This document shows positions 12,900-22,800 of a stretch of DNA of 64,000 nt, in pieces. Positions within the stretch are counted from its first letter, which is position 1. Every line of letters starts with the position of its first letter. A program made the translations under genes and the position numbers. Source of the stretch: Volutella citrinella (taxonomy: Eukaryota > Ascomycota > Sordariomycetes > Hypocreales > Nectriaceae); assembly GCA_034401135.1 (NCBI GenBank), contig JAWZSP010000005.1:2852001-2916000 (forward strand). The letters are read 5' to 3'. Under the pieces are notes generated by a model. It was not told the origin of the DNA. It saw nothing but the letters and a program-made list of their open reading frames with translations, and did not search any database.

Positions 12900-13486
12900 T
12901 GTTGCTTGTTAGGGCTGCTTCATATTTTAGTATATGTTGTGGAACTGAGACGCATGGAGTCGAGACAGACCCGCTTTCAGCACAACAGCGCTGGCTTGAA
13001 CTTCCTAGGTGATATCAAAACCCAGTAATGTAGCATCGAAAGAGAAACCCCAGTGCCACCAGTTCGTACCCAATTGTCTAAAATGAGGGTTCGCTTTGGA
13101 TTCCTGCCCGTTCTTCCTACAAATTCATTTGTACTAAATTACCTTTGTAGGTCCGGCCTTGTTGATTTGAACATACCTCGTCGCCCACTTTGCCTCAATT
13201 CTCACGCCTGCATAGGTTTTTTCTCTCTTGCGCAACTCCTCATCTCTAATATGGTTATACTACCTGCGCCTCACGTTCTAGTCGCTCTTTGAACAAAAAA
13301 CCGAGACTTGAGGATCCCCAGACAGCGTCTACACATTTGTTGGCGCCCGCCCTGGGAGCTCACCATGCCAAAGATGAAACCTAGGGTAACATGATCAAAC
13401 TGCCACAACCTTGAGCGGTCGTTTCACCGCTCTCGCGAATCCACATTCCTAGGACGAGTTAGGACTGCCCGAAATCCAAGAAGCTA
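12900..13486. other. Spacer between tRNA-Asn copies 1 and 2
   Basis: A 587-bp spacer between two inverted tRNA genes, both of which start at its ends, so it holds both 5' flanks. Apart from a similar CAAG..AGC element just upstream of each tRNA I see no repeat or gene. Confidence 0.5.
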
Positions 13487-13560
13487 TCCCCGATGGCGCA
13501 ATTGGCTAGCGCGTCTGACTGTTAATCAGGAGGTTGATGGTTCGAGCCCATCTCGGGGAG
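13487..13560 (+). tRNA. tRNA-Asn(GUU), copy 2
   Basis: A 74-nt intronless tRNA on the plus strand with the same sequence as copies 1 and 3. Anticodon GTT lies at 13521-13523. The T arm GATGG/CCATC pairs fully. The downstream T-run at about 13598-13606 is some 40 nt away, further than in the other copies, so its terminator is weaker or more distal. Confidence 0.97.
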
Positions 13561-13918
13561 GAGTTGCGATCATGTCCTGATGTAGACATGAGTAGTTTCT
13601 TTTTTTGGCGTTCTGGGCGTTTTTTATGTCTCGTGGGGTCTGATGACACACCGGATCAACGCCTGGAGTCGCGGCTGATCGCCCCGTTTTGGGCGACACA
13701 GTTTCCAACATCGCGGTCAATGACTCAATTTTCAGGTCCAATTACCCAACCTGAGATGTAGCATATGCAGGAGGCAACGCATTTTACAGTCTTCTTTCTG
13801 AGTAAACGTAGTACTCAATTATGTTATGACTGGGAACGAACACACAACGAACAAAAATATGAACAGGATCATTCTGAAACAGGCGATAGATGCAGTGCCT
13901 AGGCAAAAAACTGAATCA
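13561..13918. other. Spacer between tRNA-Asn copies 2 and 3
   Basis: A 358-bp spacer between two tRNA 3' ends (tail to tail). It contains the Pol III T-run for copy 2 near 13600 and, on the minus strand, TTTTTT for copy 3 near 13906. No gene seen. Confidence 0.5.
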
Positions 13919-13992
13919 CTCCCCGAGATGGGCTCGAACCATCAACCTCCTGATTAACAGTCAGACGCGCTAGCCAATTGCGCCATCGGGGA
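13919..13992 (-). tRNA. tRNA-Asn(GUU), copy 3
   Basis: A 74-nt intronless tRNA on the minus strand, identical to copies 1 and 2. It is followed on its own strand by GTGATTCAG and a run of six T, a good Pol III terminator. The A box, B box, anticodon GTT and full acceptor pairing are all intact, so there is no sign of decay to a pseudogene. Confidence 0.97.
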
Positions 13993-15121
13993 AATGCTTG
14001 CTTTGATGTCAGGATGCAAGCATAATCCCATTCAAGCGTCCATCGTGCTAATGCTCTGAATGTTTTGTCAGTGCGTACTTGCATGTGTTGTTGGCGGGCA
14101 TCAGACGCGTCTCGCTTGCTGGTCGGGATTGGTTGAATGAATGGGACTTTTGAGATGGGTCCTCACAATATGCAAACCCTCCAGGCAATATGGGCCACCA
14201 ATCAACGGGGGACCGCACGTGGTGGCCAGAGGACAGAGGTAAATGTCATTTGGTCCCTTTCGGAGTCTCTCGACCTGTTTGCTCCTGTTAGGTCTGCAAA
14301 CATGGTGTTAGTGCTGCAAGACTAAATCTACAGGTGGAAGGTTCGGAAACTGACAGCTTGTCTGTTGAAATTAGGAACTTGCGTCATTCGTCTCCAGTGC
14401 ACCTATCATCTGGCATTTCTGGGCGGACTGATTGCCGACTGGGTCGCAATAAACTACAATGTGATGTAATCGTAGGCAGCGACAGCCCGGCTTGGCGTGG
14501 GTGTCACAGAGCCACCATGCAAGAAAAACGGCTTGGGATGCTGAAGTTGATCAGGCAAAGCAACTGCGGGCTAATTAGAGATCAGCCCTATGGGTGGTGA
14601 CCGGGGTGGCTCCCGAGGTGCTACTTTGTTGGCACTGCCTGCCAGTGACAGAATAATTCAATGGTTGCCTTGGTGCTTATGCTGCAGGCAGGCAGTCGAT
14701 CAGCCTTGTGCGGGCAGGGAGGCCGGCCCCTCCTCGCCTCACGTTTCCTGTAGGTAAGACTGCGACGTTTTCTCTTTTCTTCAGCAAGCGTCAGCTGTTT
14801 CCCTTCTTCTTCTCCATCTCGTCGGTTGGTGCATCGATTGCATCTCGGCTGTCTCAACGCAGCAGCCCGCAACGCATCTCGCAACGCACCTCACATCGCA
14901 TCGCATCGCATCCCATAACGCATCGTACTACCAAACCAAGCCAAGCCAAACAACCCGCCACCAAGCATTGTGAGACCGCTTCTGCTGCACCCCTGCACCC
15001 GGCCAGCTAGGAGCGACCCAGCTTCAGCCTTCCATCGTCTTTAAAAGCTAGCCACAAACCCGACAGCCCTAGAACGGCTGAATCATCGGGAGAGGCCAGC
15101 CACCTGTCACAACTCTACGCC
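13993..15121. other. Promoter and leader of the 869-aa gene
   Basis: A 1.1-kb interval. The last 350 bp before ATG 15122 look like a fungal leader: a C/T-rich stretch near 14760-14820, then short direct repeats of CGCAACGCA and CATCG between about 14866 and 14925, followed by A/C-rich sequence. No gene identified. Confidence 0.5.
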
Positions 15122-17731
15122 ATGTCTTCATCCCAAGGCGACCAAAGCGGCGGGGATCGCCAGGATGCAACCAACAGCTGGGCAACTCTCGACTCGCTCC
15201 TCAACGGGCCCAGCACAGATCCCACAGACCCCTTCACCCTCGAATGGGAGGAGGGGGAGCAAGTGACCGAGGTCAATGAGCTTATTGAGCCATACATAAG
15301 CAACACGACCGAAGCTACGCGGCTAGAGCAGAGTGTCGACGACTGGCGCCCTTTACCAGTCTCTATGTCGAGATTCGTCGGCATTAACTTCAACATGCCG
15401 TTGGGAATGCGAGACAGGACGCCGCGGAGGCTCATGTCAAGTGAATCAATCAAAAACAATCGCAACTTTGAGCTCTATCGCTTGCACGCGGCTTCTTTCG
15501 AGCTGTCTGAGGGCGACACACTTGTCATCATAGACTTCCCACCATCCCCAGCCAAGAACCCCCTTGACAAAGCCGACTGCAATGGCATCACCTACAATTC
15601 TCAGCAGTTCCGTGTCCACTCAGAGAAGCTCCGAGAAACCGGCTCCTCCAAGTTTCTCGACATGCTCGGCCCCACGTACCAATTCAGGATCCAGAGACGC
15701 CGGAAGCTTGTCAATGCGCTCCCGGACGGCGTCAAGTATGTCCTGGACCTGACCCCGCCATCCGAGGGCGACGAGCTGGTGTTCCAGATGACGGAGCTGT
15801 CTCTGACGCCGGGCATCATCAAGTGGTGGAGCTCGTCCATTGTTCACAGTGTCGACTCCTTCCTAGTAGGCGGACACGATGACATTTGCTTTTGCTCTCG
15901 GGAAACCCAGGGAGCGGAGGGCAAGTGTGCGCCATGCCAGTGCGAGGAAGGCGAGGGCCACAGCGCGGAAGCCGCGGTGAAAATACACCCTGAGGGTCGA
16001 AGCAAGCACGCATTCCCCATACCAATCCTCGACCTTCTTATGCTGAAGTCGAGGGGAGAGAATGAGCTGTATGATACGCCAAGCTTCCGACGCGTCCCGG
16101 ATTATTGTCCCATCCGCCACCGAAATGGTCTGCTCCGCCTTCTCATGCTGATCGAGGGCAAGGATGTAAACCTCGATTCGGCCAACAGAGTCTGGACCTT
16201 GGTCAAACTCGCAAATATATTCGACTGTGGCCAAATCCTGCGTGATCCCGTGGCGCAGTGGATCATGCATGGTCCCAACAGCCGATTCATCGAAGTCCTC
16301 CCCGAAGAGGCTTTGCAGATTGCCTTTGCGGTCAAACTCCCGGCCATCGCACAGGCTGCCTTCCGAATCCTGGTCAACGAACTGGCGCTCCGGGAGGCAG
16401 CCGACGCCGAGAAAGCCCAGAGTTACAAAGCCAACTGTACTATTTTTGGCCGGCCTCGCGGGGACCTCCCAGACGAACTCAATAACTCTGTGCAGCATTC
16501 TGCACGCGCACTCATTGAGCGAGTATCAACCCTCATCACAACCTTGAAAAACCCCGACCTCTTTGACTTTTGGGGACTGGAGGAGTGGAGCAAACTTCGA
16601 AAGATGGAACAGCTCCTGGCTGAGCAGGATACCGCCACAAGCCGAACCGCGCTCCATGACCTTCGTACCCTGATGAAGAGGATGGTGGAGGAGATCACGG
16701 ATACCTTTGACGTACTCATAACGAACTGGCCGACAGACAGCGACATTTCCTACAAGTCCATGGACGAGGACCGAGGCCTGTATGTCGAGGTACAGGAATT
16801 CGAGAGAATGAATGTCCTCTTGCGAGAATTCAACCCCCCACAGAAAATGCTGCTCTCGGTGACGTACAATGAGTTTGGCATTAGGCTGGAAAGCCCCCTC
16901 TTTTCCGACATCGATGCTACGCTCAGCGCCTCAATCAGAGCCATTCAACGCATGGCAGCCAAGGCAGCAAGCAGCATGCAAAAAGTGGTGGATGAGAACC
17001 CCGCGTTGGGACACTCGACGGACTGGTCAGAATTCTTCCTCCCGCAAGAAGGCGGCCAGGCATCGGGTTCGGGATACAGCCGAAAACTACGACGTCCGCT
17101 AATCTCATTCTACAAACTGGAGAATGCGATTAGGGACAAACTGCGGCCCATCACGCTCTCCTTTGTCCGCGTTGACATTGAGCCACCCCTGAACATTACC
17201 CGGCATCTTCTACTGACGCTCAATAACGATGAGCTGAAGTTTCTACCTCTCTGGGCGGGTGGCTGTGATGACGGAACGGGAGGCGTGTTCGAGGCCCAGA
17301 TCCCGCCTACTGAGATGGGTCCGAACGGCCCTGGGCCGTCGTATCACACTGGCTACACCCTGCCTTCGGCCCCCGGTAGCATTTCTGGCTCCATGATCGA
17401 AGATATCGCTGCCATGCGTGTCATGGGAAGCACCAGGGCGGGATCCATTGATGTGCACGACAGCATATCAACAGTGTACCGCCCGGACAGGGTCATTCCT
17501 GAGGATGTGTCAATGGGGACCGAGGACTTCGAGACGGAGGGGTCCGAGTATCAGACCGCCCGGTTCCAAGTCCCCGCAGACCACCAGGCCATGGGTCAAG
17601 CTGTGGACATGGTGGTCAACGCACCTGATGTGGAGAGGGATTCGGATGGTGTTGACTTGGATGACGACGAGCTCACTGATTTTTGGAACGACAGTGACAG
17701 TGATGCCAGCGTCGTCATGCTCGACAAGTAA
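15122..17731 (+). CDS. Conserved fungal protein, possibly BTB-like
   Basis: A single uninterrupted ORF of 869 aa with strong coding character. Function unknown. The N-terminal 60 residues are acidic and disordered. A mixed domain at about 120-240 (LVIIDFPPSP, FRVHSEKLRETGSSKFLDMLG, YVLDLTPPSEG) resembles BTB/POZ-like folds in which an HSEKL-type segment precedes a strand, but the match is weak. A Cys-rich loop (CFCS, CAPCQCEE) lies near 255-275. A helical block at about 328-430 (CPIRHRNGLLRLLMLIEG, ANRVWTLVKLANIFDC, PEEALQIAFAVKLPAIA) is the part I recognise as recurring in Sordariomycete hypothetical proteins. The last 120 residues are acidic, ending in a D/E/S cluster. No signal peptide or membrane helix. 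It is convergent with TAP42 downstream. A role as an adaptor in protein interactions is inference only. Confidence 0.82.
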   Translation: MSSSQGDQSGGDRQDATNSWATLDSLLNGPSTDPTDPFTLEWEEGEQVTEVNELIEPYISNTTEATRLEQSVDDWRPLPVSMSRFVGINFNMPLGMRDRTPRRLMSSESIKNNRNFELYRLHAASFELSEGDTLVIIDFPPSPAKNPLDKADCNGITYNSQQFRVHSEKLRETGSSKFLDMLGPTYQFRIQRRRKLVNALPDGVKYVLDLTPPSEGDELVFQMTELSLTPGIIKWWSSSIVHSVDSFLVGGHDDICFCSRETQGAEGKCAPCQCEEGEGHSAEAAVKIHPEGRSKHAFPIPILDLLMLKSRGENELYDTPSFRRVPDYCPIRHRNGLLRLLMLIEGKDVNLDSANRVWTLVKLANIFDCGQILRDPVAQWIMHGPNSRFIEVLPEEALQIAFAVKLPAIAQAAFRILVNELALREAADAEKAQSYKANCTIFGRPRGDLPDELNNSVQHSARALIERVSTLITTLKNPDLFDFWGLEEWSKLRKMEQLLAEQDTATSRTALHDLRTLMKRMVEEITDTFDVLITNWPTDSDISYKSMDEDRGLYVEVQEFERMNVLLREFNPPQKMLLSVTYNEFGIRLESPLFSDIDATLSASIRAIQRMAAKAASSMQKVVDENPALGHSTDWSEFFLPQEGGQASGSGYSRKLRRPLISFYKLENAIRDKLRPITLSFVRVDIEPPLNITRHLLLTLNNDELKFLPLWAGGCDDGTGGVFEAQIPPTEMGPNGPGPSYHTGYTLPSAPGSISGSMIEDIAAMRVMGSTRAGSIDVHDSISTVYRPDRVIPEDVSMGTEDFETEGSEYQTARFQVPADHQAMGQAVDMVVNAPDVERDSDGVDLDDDELTDFWNDSDSDASVVMLDK

Positions 17732-18188
17732 TCGCTCCTTTGCAAAACGAGTCCCCGACGCCACTTGGGTTCATATTCATGATGTAGCAGGAATCTGGAT
17801 TATGTTTCCTTGAACTGGCAGGCAGCATCGGTAAGAATGGTTGGATGTACGGCCTCGCTTTCATGACATTGGGATGGTTTTAGCTCGTGTAGCTTGTGAA
17901 GGCTACATACATGCGCAGGCTCATTGGCAGCGCAAATAATGAGATATGAGTGAAATTGTATATTGGGGGTATCAAGTGCTCTCTTGCCCAGTCATCGACC
18001 TATGCCACCTTGGCCTCCGTTACTTTCCTGATTCTGTCCCGTTTTCCCTGCTTGGTGCGGCTGATGTGCACTTCAAGCTTGCCCGCCGACTTAAACGCCG
18101 TGAAAATGCTACTATATCCTGCCCGAATTCTGCTTCGCTCATGGCATGCATGAAATGAATGAACCCATTTCCCACACTGGCAAGATTT
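17732..18188. other. 3' ends of two convergent genes
   Basis: 457 bp between the stop codons of the 869-aa protein gene (+) and TAP42 (-). It should contain both 3' UTRs and polyadenylation sites. Nothing else seen. Confidence 0.4.
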
Positions 18189-19244
18189 CTATCCTCTATT
18201 CAGGGTGTTGCCCGCGCCCTTGGGGTTGCTGTCGGTGAACTCGTCCCACGCCCGAGCCTTGTAAGTCTCACGGTCCACGGCCTCCATGTCGTCCTCGTCC
18301 ACGACCGTCTTCTCCTCGACGCCGCCCTTCAATATGTTGCCCTGGCGCCGCTCCTCCTCGAGGTACTCGTCAATGGACATGGTTGGCAGGTTGTGGCCGG
18401 AGCGGAAGACGTTGCGGGCCCGCTCGTCGCGCGAGCCGACCAGCGTAAAGGGCTGCAGGGGCTTGCCCTTGGCGGACAGGAGAGGACCGCCCGCGAAGGA
18501 CTGTAAGCTGCGCAGGGGCTGGTCGAGGCGCGACGAGTCGTCGTCGGGGGCGGCGGCGGCGGCGGCGACGGGGCCCCCGGGCGGCCGGGGAGGAGCCTGG
18601 GCCAAGATGGCGACCTCGCGGTTGAGCGAGTCGAGCGCCTGCAGGGTCGAGTGGACGGCAAAGGTCGTGTTGGTCAAGTACAGCTCGCGGACGAGCTCCT
18701 CGTCTCCGTGGTCGAGGTATCGCGGGTTGCGGCGCAGCGTCTCGAGCCTGTCCTTGAGCTGCTTCTCGGCGCGGAAGTTTGCAATCTTGCCGTCCCGCCG
18801 GGCAGCAGCGTCCGACGCGGCGACGACGGCGAAGGCGGCCGGGTCGTCGCGGTAGCGCTCGAGCTGGCGATCGTAGGGCGCGGCGACGAGGGAGTAGCCG
18901 TCGACGAGGGCCAGGAAGCGTTCGTACGCGGCCCGCGCCTGGGTGAGCACGTCGGAGCGCTCATCGGGGCTGAGGTTGGGCGTCTTCTGGATGAGCTCGG
19001 CCACATGGAAGTCGAGCAGGAGGCATGGGAGATCCGTCGTGGATATGTCCTCGACACCCTCGTTGGGGGAGAAGAGCCCGACGGCCGAGATCTGGTCGCG
19101 GGCGCGGGCGTACAAGGCGAGAGAGGCATCCAAGGCCTCGCGATACGCAGGCGAGGTGGCCGGAAAGCTCGAGCCTAACGAGTGCCGTTTCTCCTCTGCA
19201 GCCTCGAAGAGGGACCGGAGGGATTGAGATTCTTCTGAAGCCAT
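18189..19244 (-). CDS. tap42: TAP42-family PP2A regulatory protein
   Basis: A single exon of 351 aa. Family role: Tap42/alpha4 binds the catalytic subunits of PP2A-type phosphatases and links them to TOR signalling. The N-terminal two thirds are helical, TPR-like (SLRSLFEAAEEKRH, AYREALDASLALYARARDQI, LPCLLLDFHVAELIQK, ARAAYERFLALVDGYSL), followed by the conserved RDGKIANFRAEKQL segment. A low-complexity Pro/Ala linker lies near 225-240. The C-terminus carries the family signature MSIDEYLEEE and ends in WDEFTDSNPKGAGNTLNRG. Start and stop fit the family length (about 350-400 aa). The GC-rich codon use, especially in the Ala/Arg-rich middle, produces long spurious ORFs on the other strand. Confidence 0.95.
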   Translation of the reverse strand: MASEESQSLRSLFEAAEEKRHSLGSSFPATSPAYREALDASLALYARARDQISAVGLFSPNEGVEDISTTDLPCLLLDFHVAELIQKTPNLSPDERSDVLTQARAAYERFLALVDGYSLVAAPYDRQLERYRDDPAAFAVVAASDAAARRDGKIANFRAEKQLKDRLETLRRNPRYLDHGDEELVRELYLTNTTFAVHSTLQALDSLNREVAILAQAPPRPPGGPVAAAAAAPDDDSSRLDQPLRSLQSFAGGPLLSAKGKPLQPFTLVGSRDERARNVFRSGHNLPTMSIDEYLEEERRQGNILKGGVEEKTVVDEDDMEAVDRETYKARAWDEFTDSNPKGAGNTLNRG

Positions 19245-19813
19245 GGCTGGTGAGATGTAGATGAGAGGGTCGGGGGGAGGGAGGGAGGTTAGGCAAGAAA
19301 GAGATCAAGGCGGCGCTGGTTCTTGCCGATATGATGCTTGGTGATCATTTGTCAAGGAACGCCGTCAACGGGCGATGGCGGGGTTGTTATCGATAAGGAC
19401 TGGTACACGATCAAGCGCTTAGTACTCGTATATTTTTCGTATCTGGTCAGATGCCACATTCTGATGCTTCCAGCGAGCGGTTCGGTCATGGATTCAATAA
19501 AAAATCATTCATCAGTAGCTAATCGACTTCCGATACGCGCAAACACATTGAGGATATCAACTGCGAACCCAGCAAATAGAAGCAAAGCGATAAGATCCGG
19601 GTCCTTGACGCCCACCTAGTCCCTGCTGTCTGTCTGTCATCAATCATCCGTCGCAGTTTGTCCACTCCGCTGCCAGCCTCTTCCACTGAGCAAAAAGAAA
19701 ACAATCAGGCAACAGGAAACAGTAACAGAATCGAAGCATGCAGACACCGCTTCAGCCATGCCGTTTCTGGAAACCACATATTGCCTCAAAAACAAACACT
19801 CGCTCGCATGAGT
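19245..19813. promoter_or_regulatory. TAP42 promoter and TOP2 3' region
   Basis: 569 bp between the TOP2 stop and the TAP42 start, both on the minus strand. It must hold the TOP2 3' UTR and the TAP42 promoter. A GA-rich stretch at about 19262-19310 (CT-rich on the coding strand) lies just upstream of the TAP42 ATG, like a fungal leader. Confidence 0.45.
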
Positions 19814-22800
19814 CTAGTCATCATCATCGTCAACCTCAAATGGGTCATCGCTCTCTTCGTCCTGATCCAGCATCATTGACGAGTCCTCATCGTCGATAAC
19901 CACCGGCCTTCTTGAGGCAGCCGCTCGTCCCGGCCGGGCCCTGGCCGCAGCCCGGGGAGGGGGCGACGAGGGATCCTCCATCTCTTCATCCGAGTCGTCC
20001 AGGACCGACTGCTTCACAGCCTTCCGAGCCGCATACGCTTTGGCCGCTGGCGAGAGCGTCGTTGCCTTGGCTGCAGCCTTGACCGCAGCCTTGGCGACGG
20101 GTTTGGCTGCAGCCTTGGGCTTGCTATCCTCCTTGAGCTTGTTTTTCGACCCAGCTGGCCGGCCCCGAGCTTTCTTGACCGTGGCGAGGCCCGGAGGGGG
20201 AGGGGGCTTGGACGATCCGGAGCTTGCCGACGTGGATCGCACAGCAACTGTTTTCGAGGGCGCCGAAACAGCCTCGTCATCGTCTGATAGGAAGCTATCG
20301 ATGTGGTCTTGCTGCGTGGCTGTCTTGTGCGGTGAGGACTTTGCCAGCATCTCATAGTTGGTATCGTCGTGGCTGTCAAAGTCGAACGACTTGGCAGACT
20401 TCTGTTTCATCTTGGGAAGCCCGCTGGAGCTGGGTCCTTGACTGGACTCTGGCCGGTTCATGGCATAGAGACTAAGTCTGCCACTCTTCGACTCGCCGCC
20501 TGATGAGTTCCCAATCCCCTTGACAAGAGCACCAACATCGCCGAGCATCTTGTCGTCATCGTCATCACTATCTGACATGTCGTCGAAGAAGTGTTTGGCT
20601 TTGGATGCTGCCGCTCGTTTCGTACGGCTTGGTTCTGGCTCTTCAGATGTAGGAGACTCCGCCTTCGGCGCTGGCTTGCTCTTGCTCAAAGCCGCATAGT
20701 CGCCGTCGGAGAAATTGTCTGACAACTCCATGACATCGGGGGACGTCTCCTTCTTGACTTTGGGCTTGGAACTGAACATCTCGGCAAACCTCTGAGCGCT
20801 CTTCGTCTCCACCTTGGGAGCAGCAGCCTTTTCGGCTGCCTTCGCAGCTGCCTTGGGTGCTGCCTTGGGTTTGACTCGGCTCTTCTTCTCAGGCTCGTAT
20901 TCATCCTCGTCCTTGACTTTGCGGCCACGTCCGGCTCCAATCTTTTTGGAGGCTCGTCGACCCATACGTCGGAGCTTGGTTTGAATCTCTGCTTCCAGAG
21001 CAGCCTGCTTGTCCCACTCGATAAGGAACTCATCCAGATCCTTGCACCACAAGTCTTTCTCGGTCAGCTTCAATAGGTCATCATGCTCCACCTTCTTCCT
21101 GCCGATCTGCTCCTTCAGCTTCTCCAGCTTTTCGGCAGTCAAGGACCAGATGGGCATCTATGTCGTGTGTGTCAGCATTTGCATCAACTGGATCGGCGTT
21201 GGCTGTTGTCTTACCGATAGAAGGTAGTCGAAGTCGCGGGCGCTGCCTTGTTCAACATCGGCGTCCTCCTCCTCCTCCTCCTCATCCTCCTCCTGTTCAA
21301 CCTTCTTCTTGCTTTGCTTGGGAGGGAAAGCTTCGTACTCGCGATCTCGGAGCTCTGCAACAAGGACGTCCTTCCTCTTCTTACCGACGATGAGCTTACC
21401 ATCAATAATTTCTTTGACGAATCGTGCCTGGTTGCTCAGTCGACGGAAATCATTATCCAAGACGCCCAACCAATGTTTCTACCTCGTGTTAGCATGTGCT
21501 GGTCATCTTGGTTGGACTCGCATACCTTTCGGGCTGTGTACAAGTCATATCGAACGTGATAGTATTCTTCGAGAATAGCTTCCACATTCTCATACCTGCG
21601 AATTTGGCCCCTAGCATCGAAAGCAACCAGATTCGACGTGGCCACCTGTTTGTTGAGCTTGAAGCGCTCCAGGAGACCGTCTTCCATGACCTTATTAATG
21701 TGCTTCTCATCAACCACCACTTCAAAGTGAACGGTCTGATGATCGTTGTACTCCTTGTAGTCCTTGATCCAAGCTGGGCCATCATTCCCGCTGATGATCT
21801 TTTCGAGTTTGCCTTTGAAGTCATCTGTCCATACACGGATAGGAAGCTCAGTTATGACAATTTCGTTGGGGTTCTTGTCGTCACGATAGGCGATGCCATT
21901 GAACTTGTATCGGTCTGGACCGGCTTCTTCAGGTGTCCCTTTCCAGCCACGGAACCAGGGCATCATGGTCTGGAATGGCTTCTCCTCCGTATCATTTTCA
22001 TCCAGGCGGCCCATGCGACGCTTCAAATTTGTGACAATCTCTATTGGGTCATAGTTGGGGATGGAAGTACTCCAACCTGTGCCAATACCATCTGCGCCAT
22101 TGACAAGGATCATGGGAATGACTGGCGCATACGTCTCAGGCTCAATTGTCTTGCCGTCGTCCACATTGTACTTCAGAATAGGTTCATCCTGAGAAGTGAA
22201 GATCTTTCGAGCAAAGGGGGACAAGCGAGTTGAGGTATAACGAGCGCTAGCAGCATCCGAGCCACCGGCAAGTCGAGAACCAAAGTTACCACTAGGCTCC
22301 AAGCAGTTGAGATTGTTGGATCCGACAAAATTCTGGGCAAGACCGATGATTGTCTGCTGCAGAGAAACTTCGCCATGGTGATAAGCAGTGGCCTCGCTGA
22401 CATATCCAGCCAGCTCAGCCACCTTCTTGTCCTTGATGAGGTTTTTCTTGAAGCATGCATAGATGACCTTGCGCTGGCCAGGTTTGAAGCCATCGACAAT
22501 GGAAGGAATGGATCGCATGTTGTCAGCCATGCTGAAAAGAATCAGCTCCTTGTGTACGAAGTCGGTGTAGGAGACGTCCTTGATGGAGTGGTCTAAGAAT
22601 GTTCCCGGAACGAACTGTCCTAACCATTCCTTTCGGGCATCGGCCTTTTTCTTGGAAAAGGCGAGCTCAAGCAGCTCAGTCTCCTCAGGCTTGATGACCT
22701 GGAACTGTTTCAGATGATCGTCTAGATTGGTGAAGTAGACCTTTGCATCATCGTTGTCGCTGGATCCCAATCCCTTGAGGTACTTGTATTCCCATTTTGA

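Noticed and set aside
18286..19178. Plus-strand ORFs up to 189 codons over TAP42
   Set aside because: GC-rich third positions on the coding strand remove stops on the opposite strand; the minus-strand TAP42 protein is unmistakable.
20040..20357. Plus-strand ORFs over the TOP2 C-terminal tail
   Set aside because: They are Ala/Gly/Leu-rich shadows of the low-complexity coding strand.
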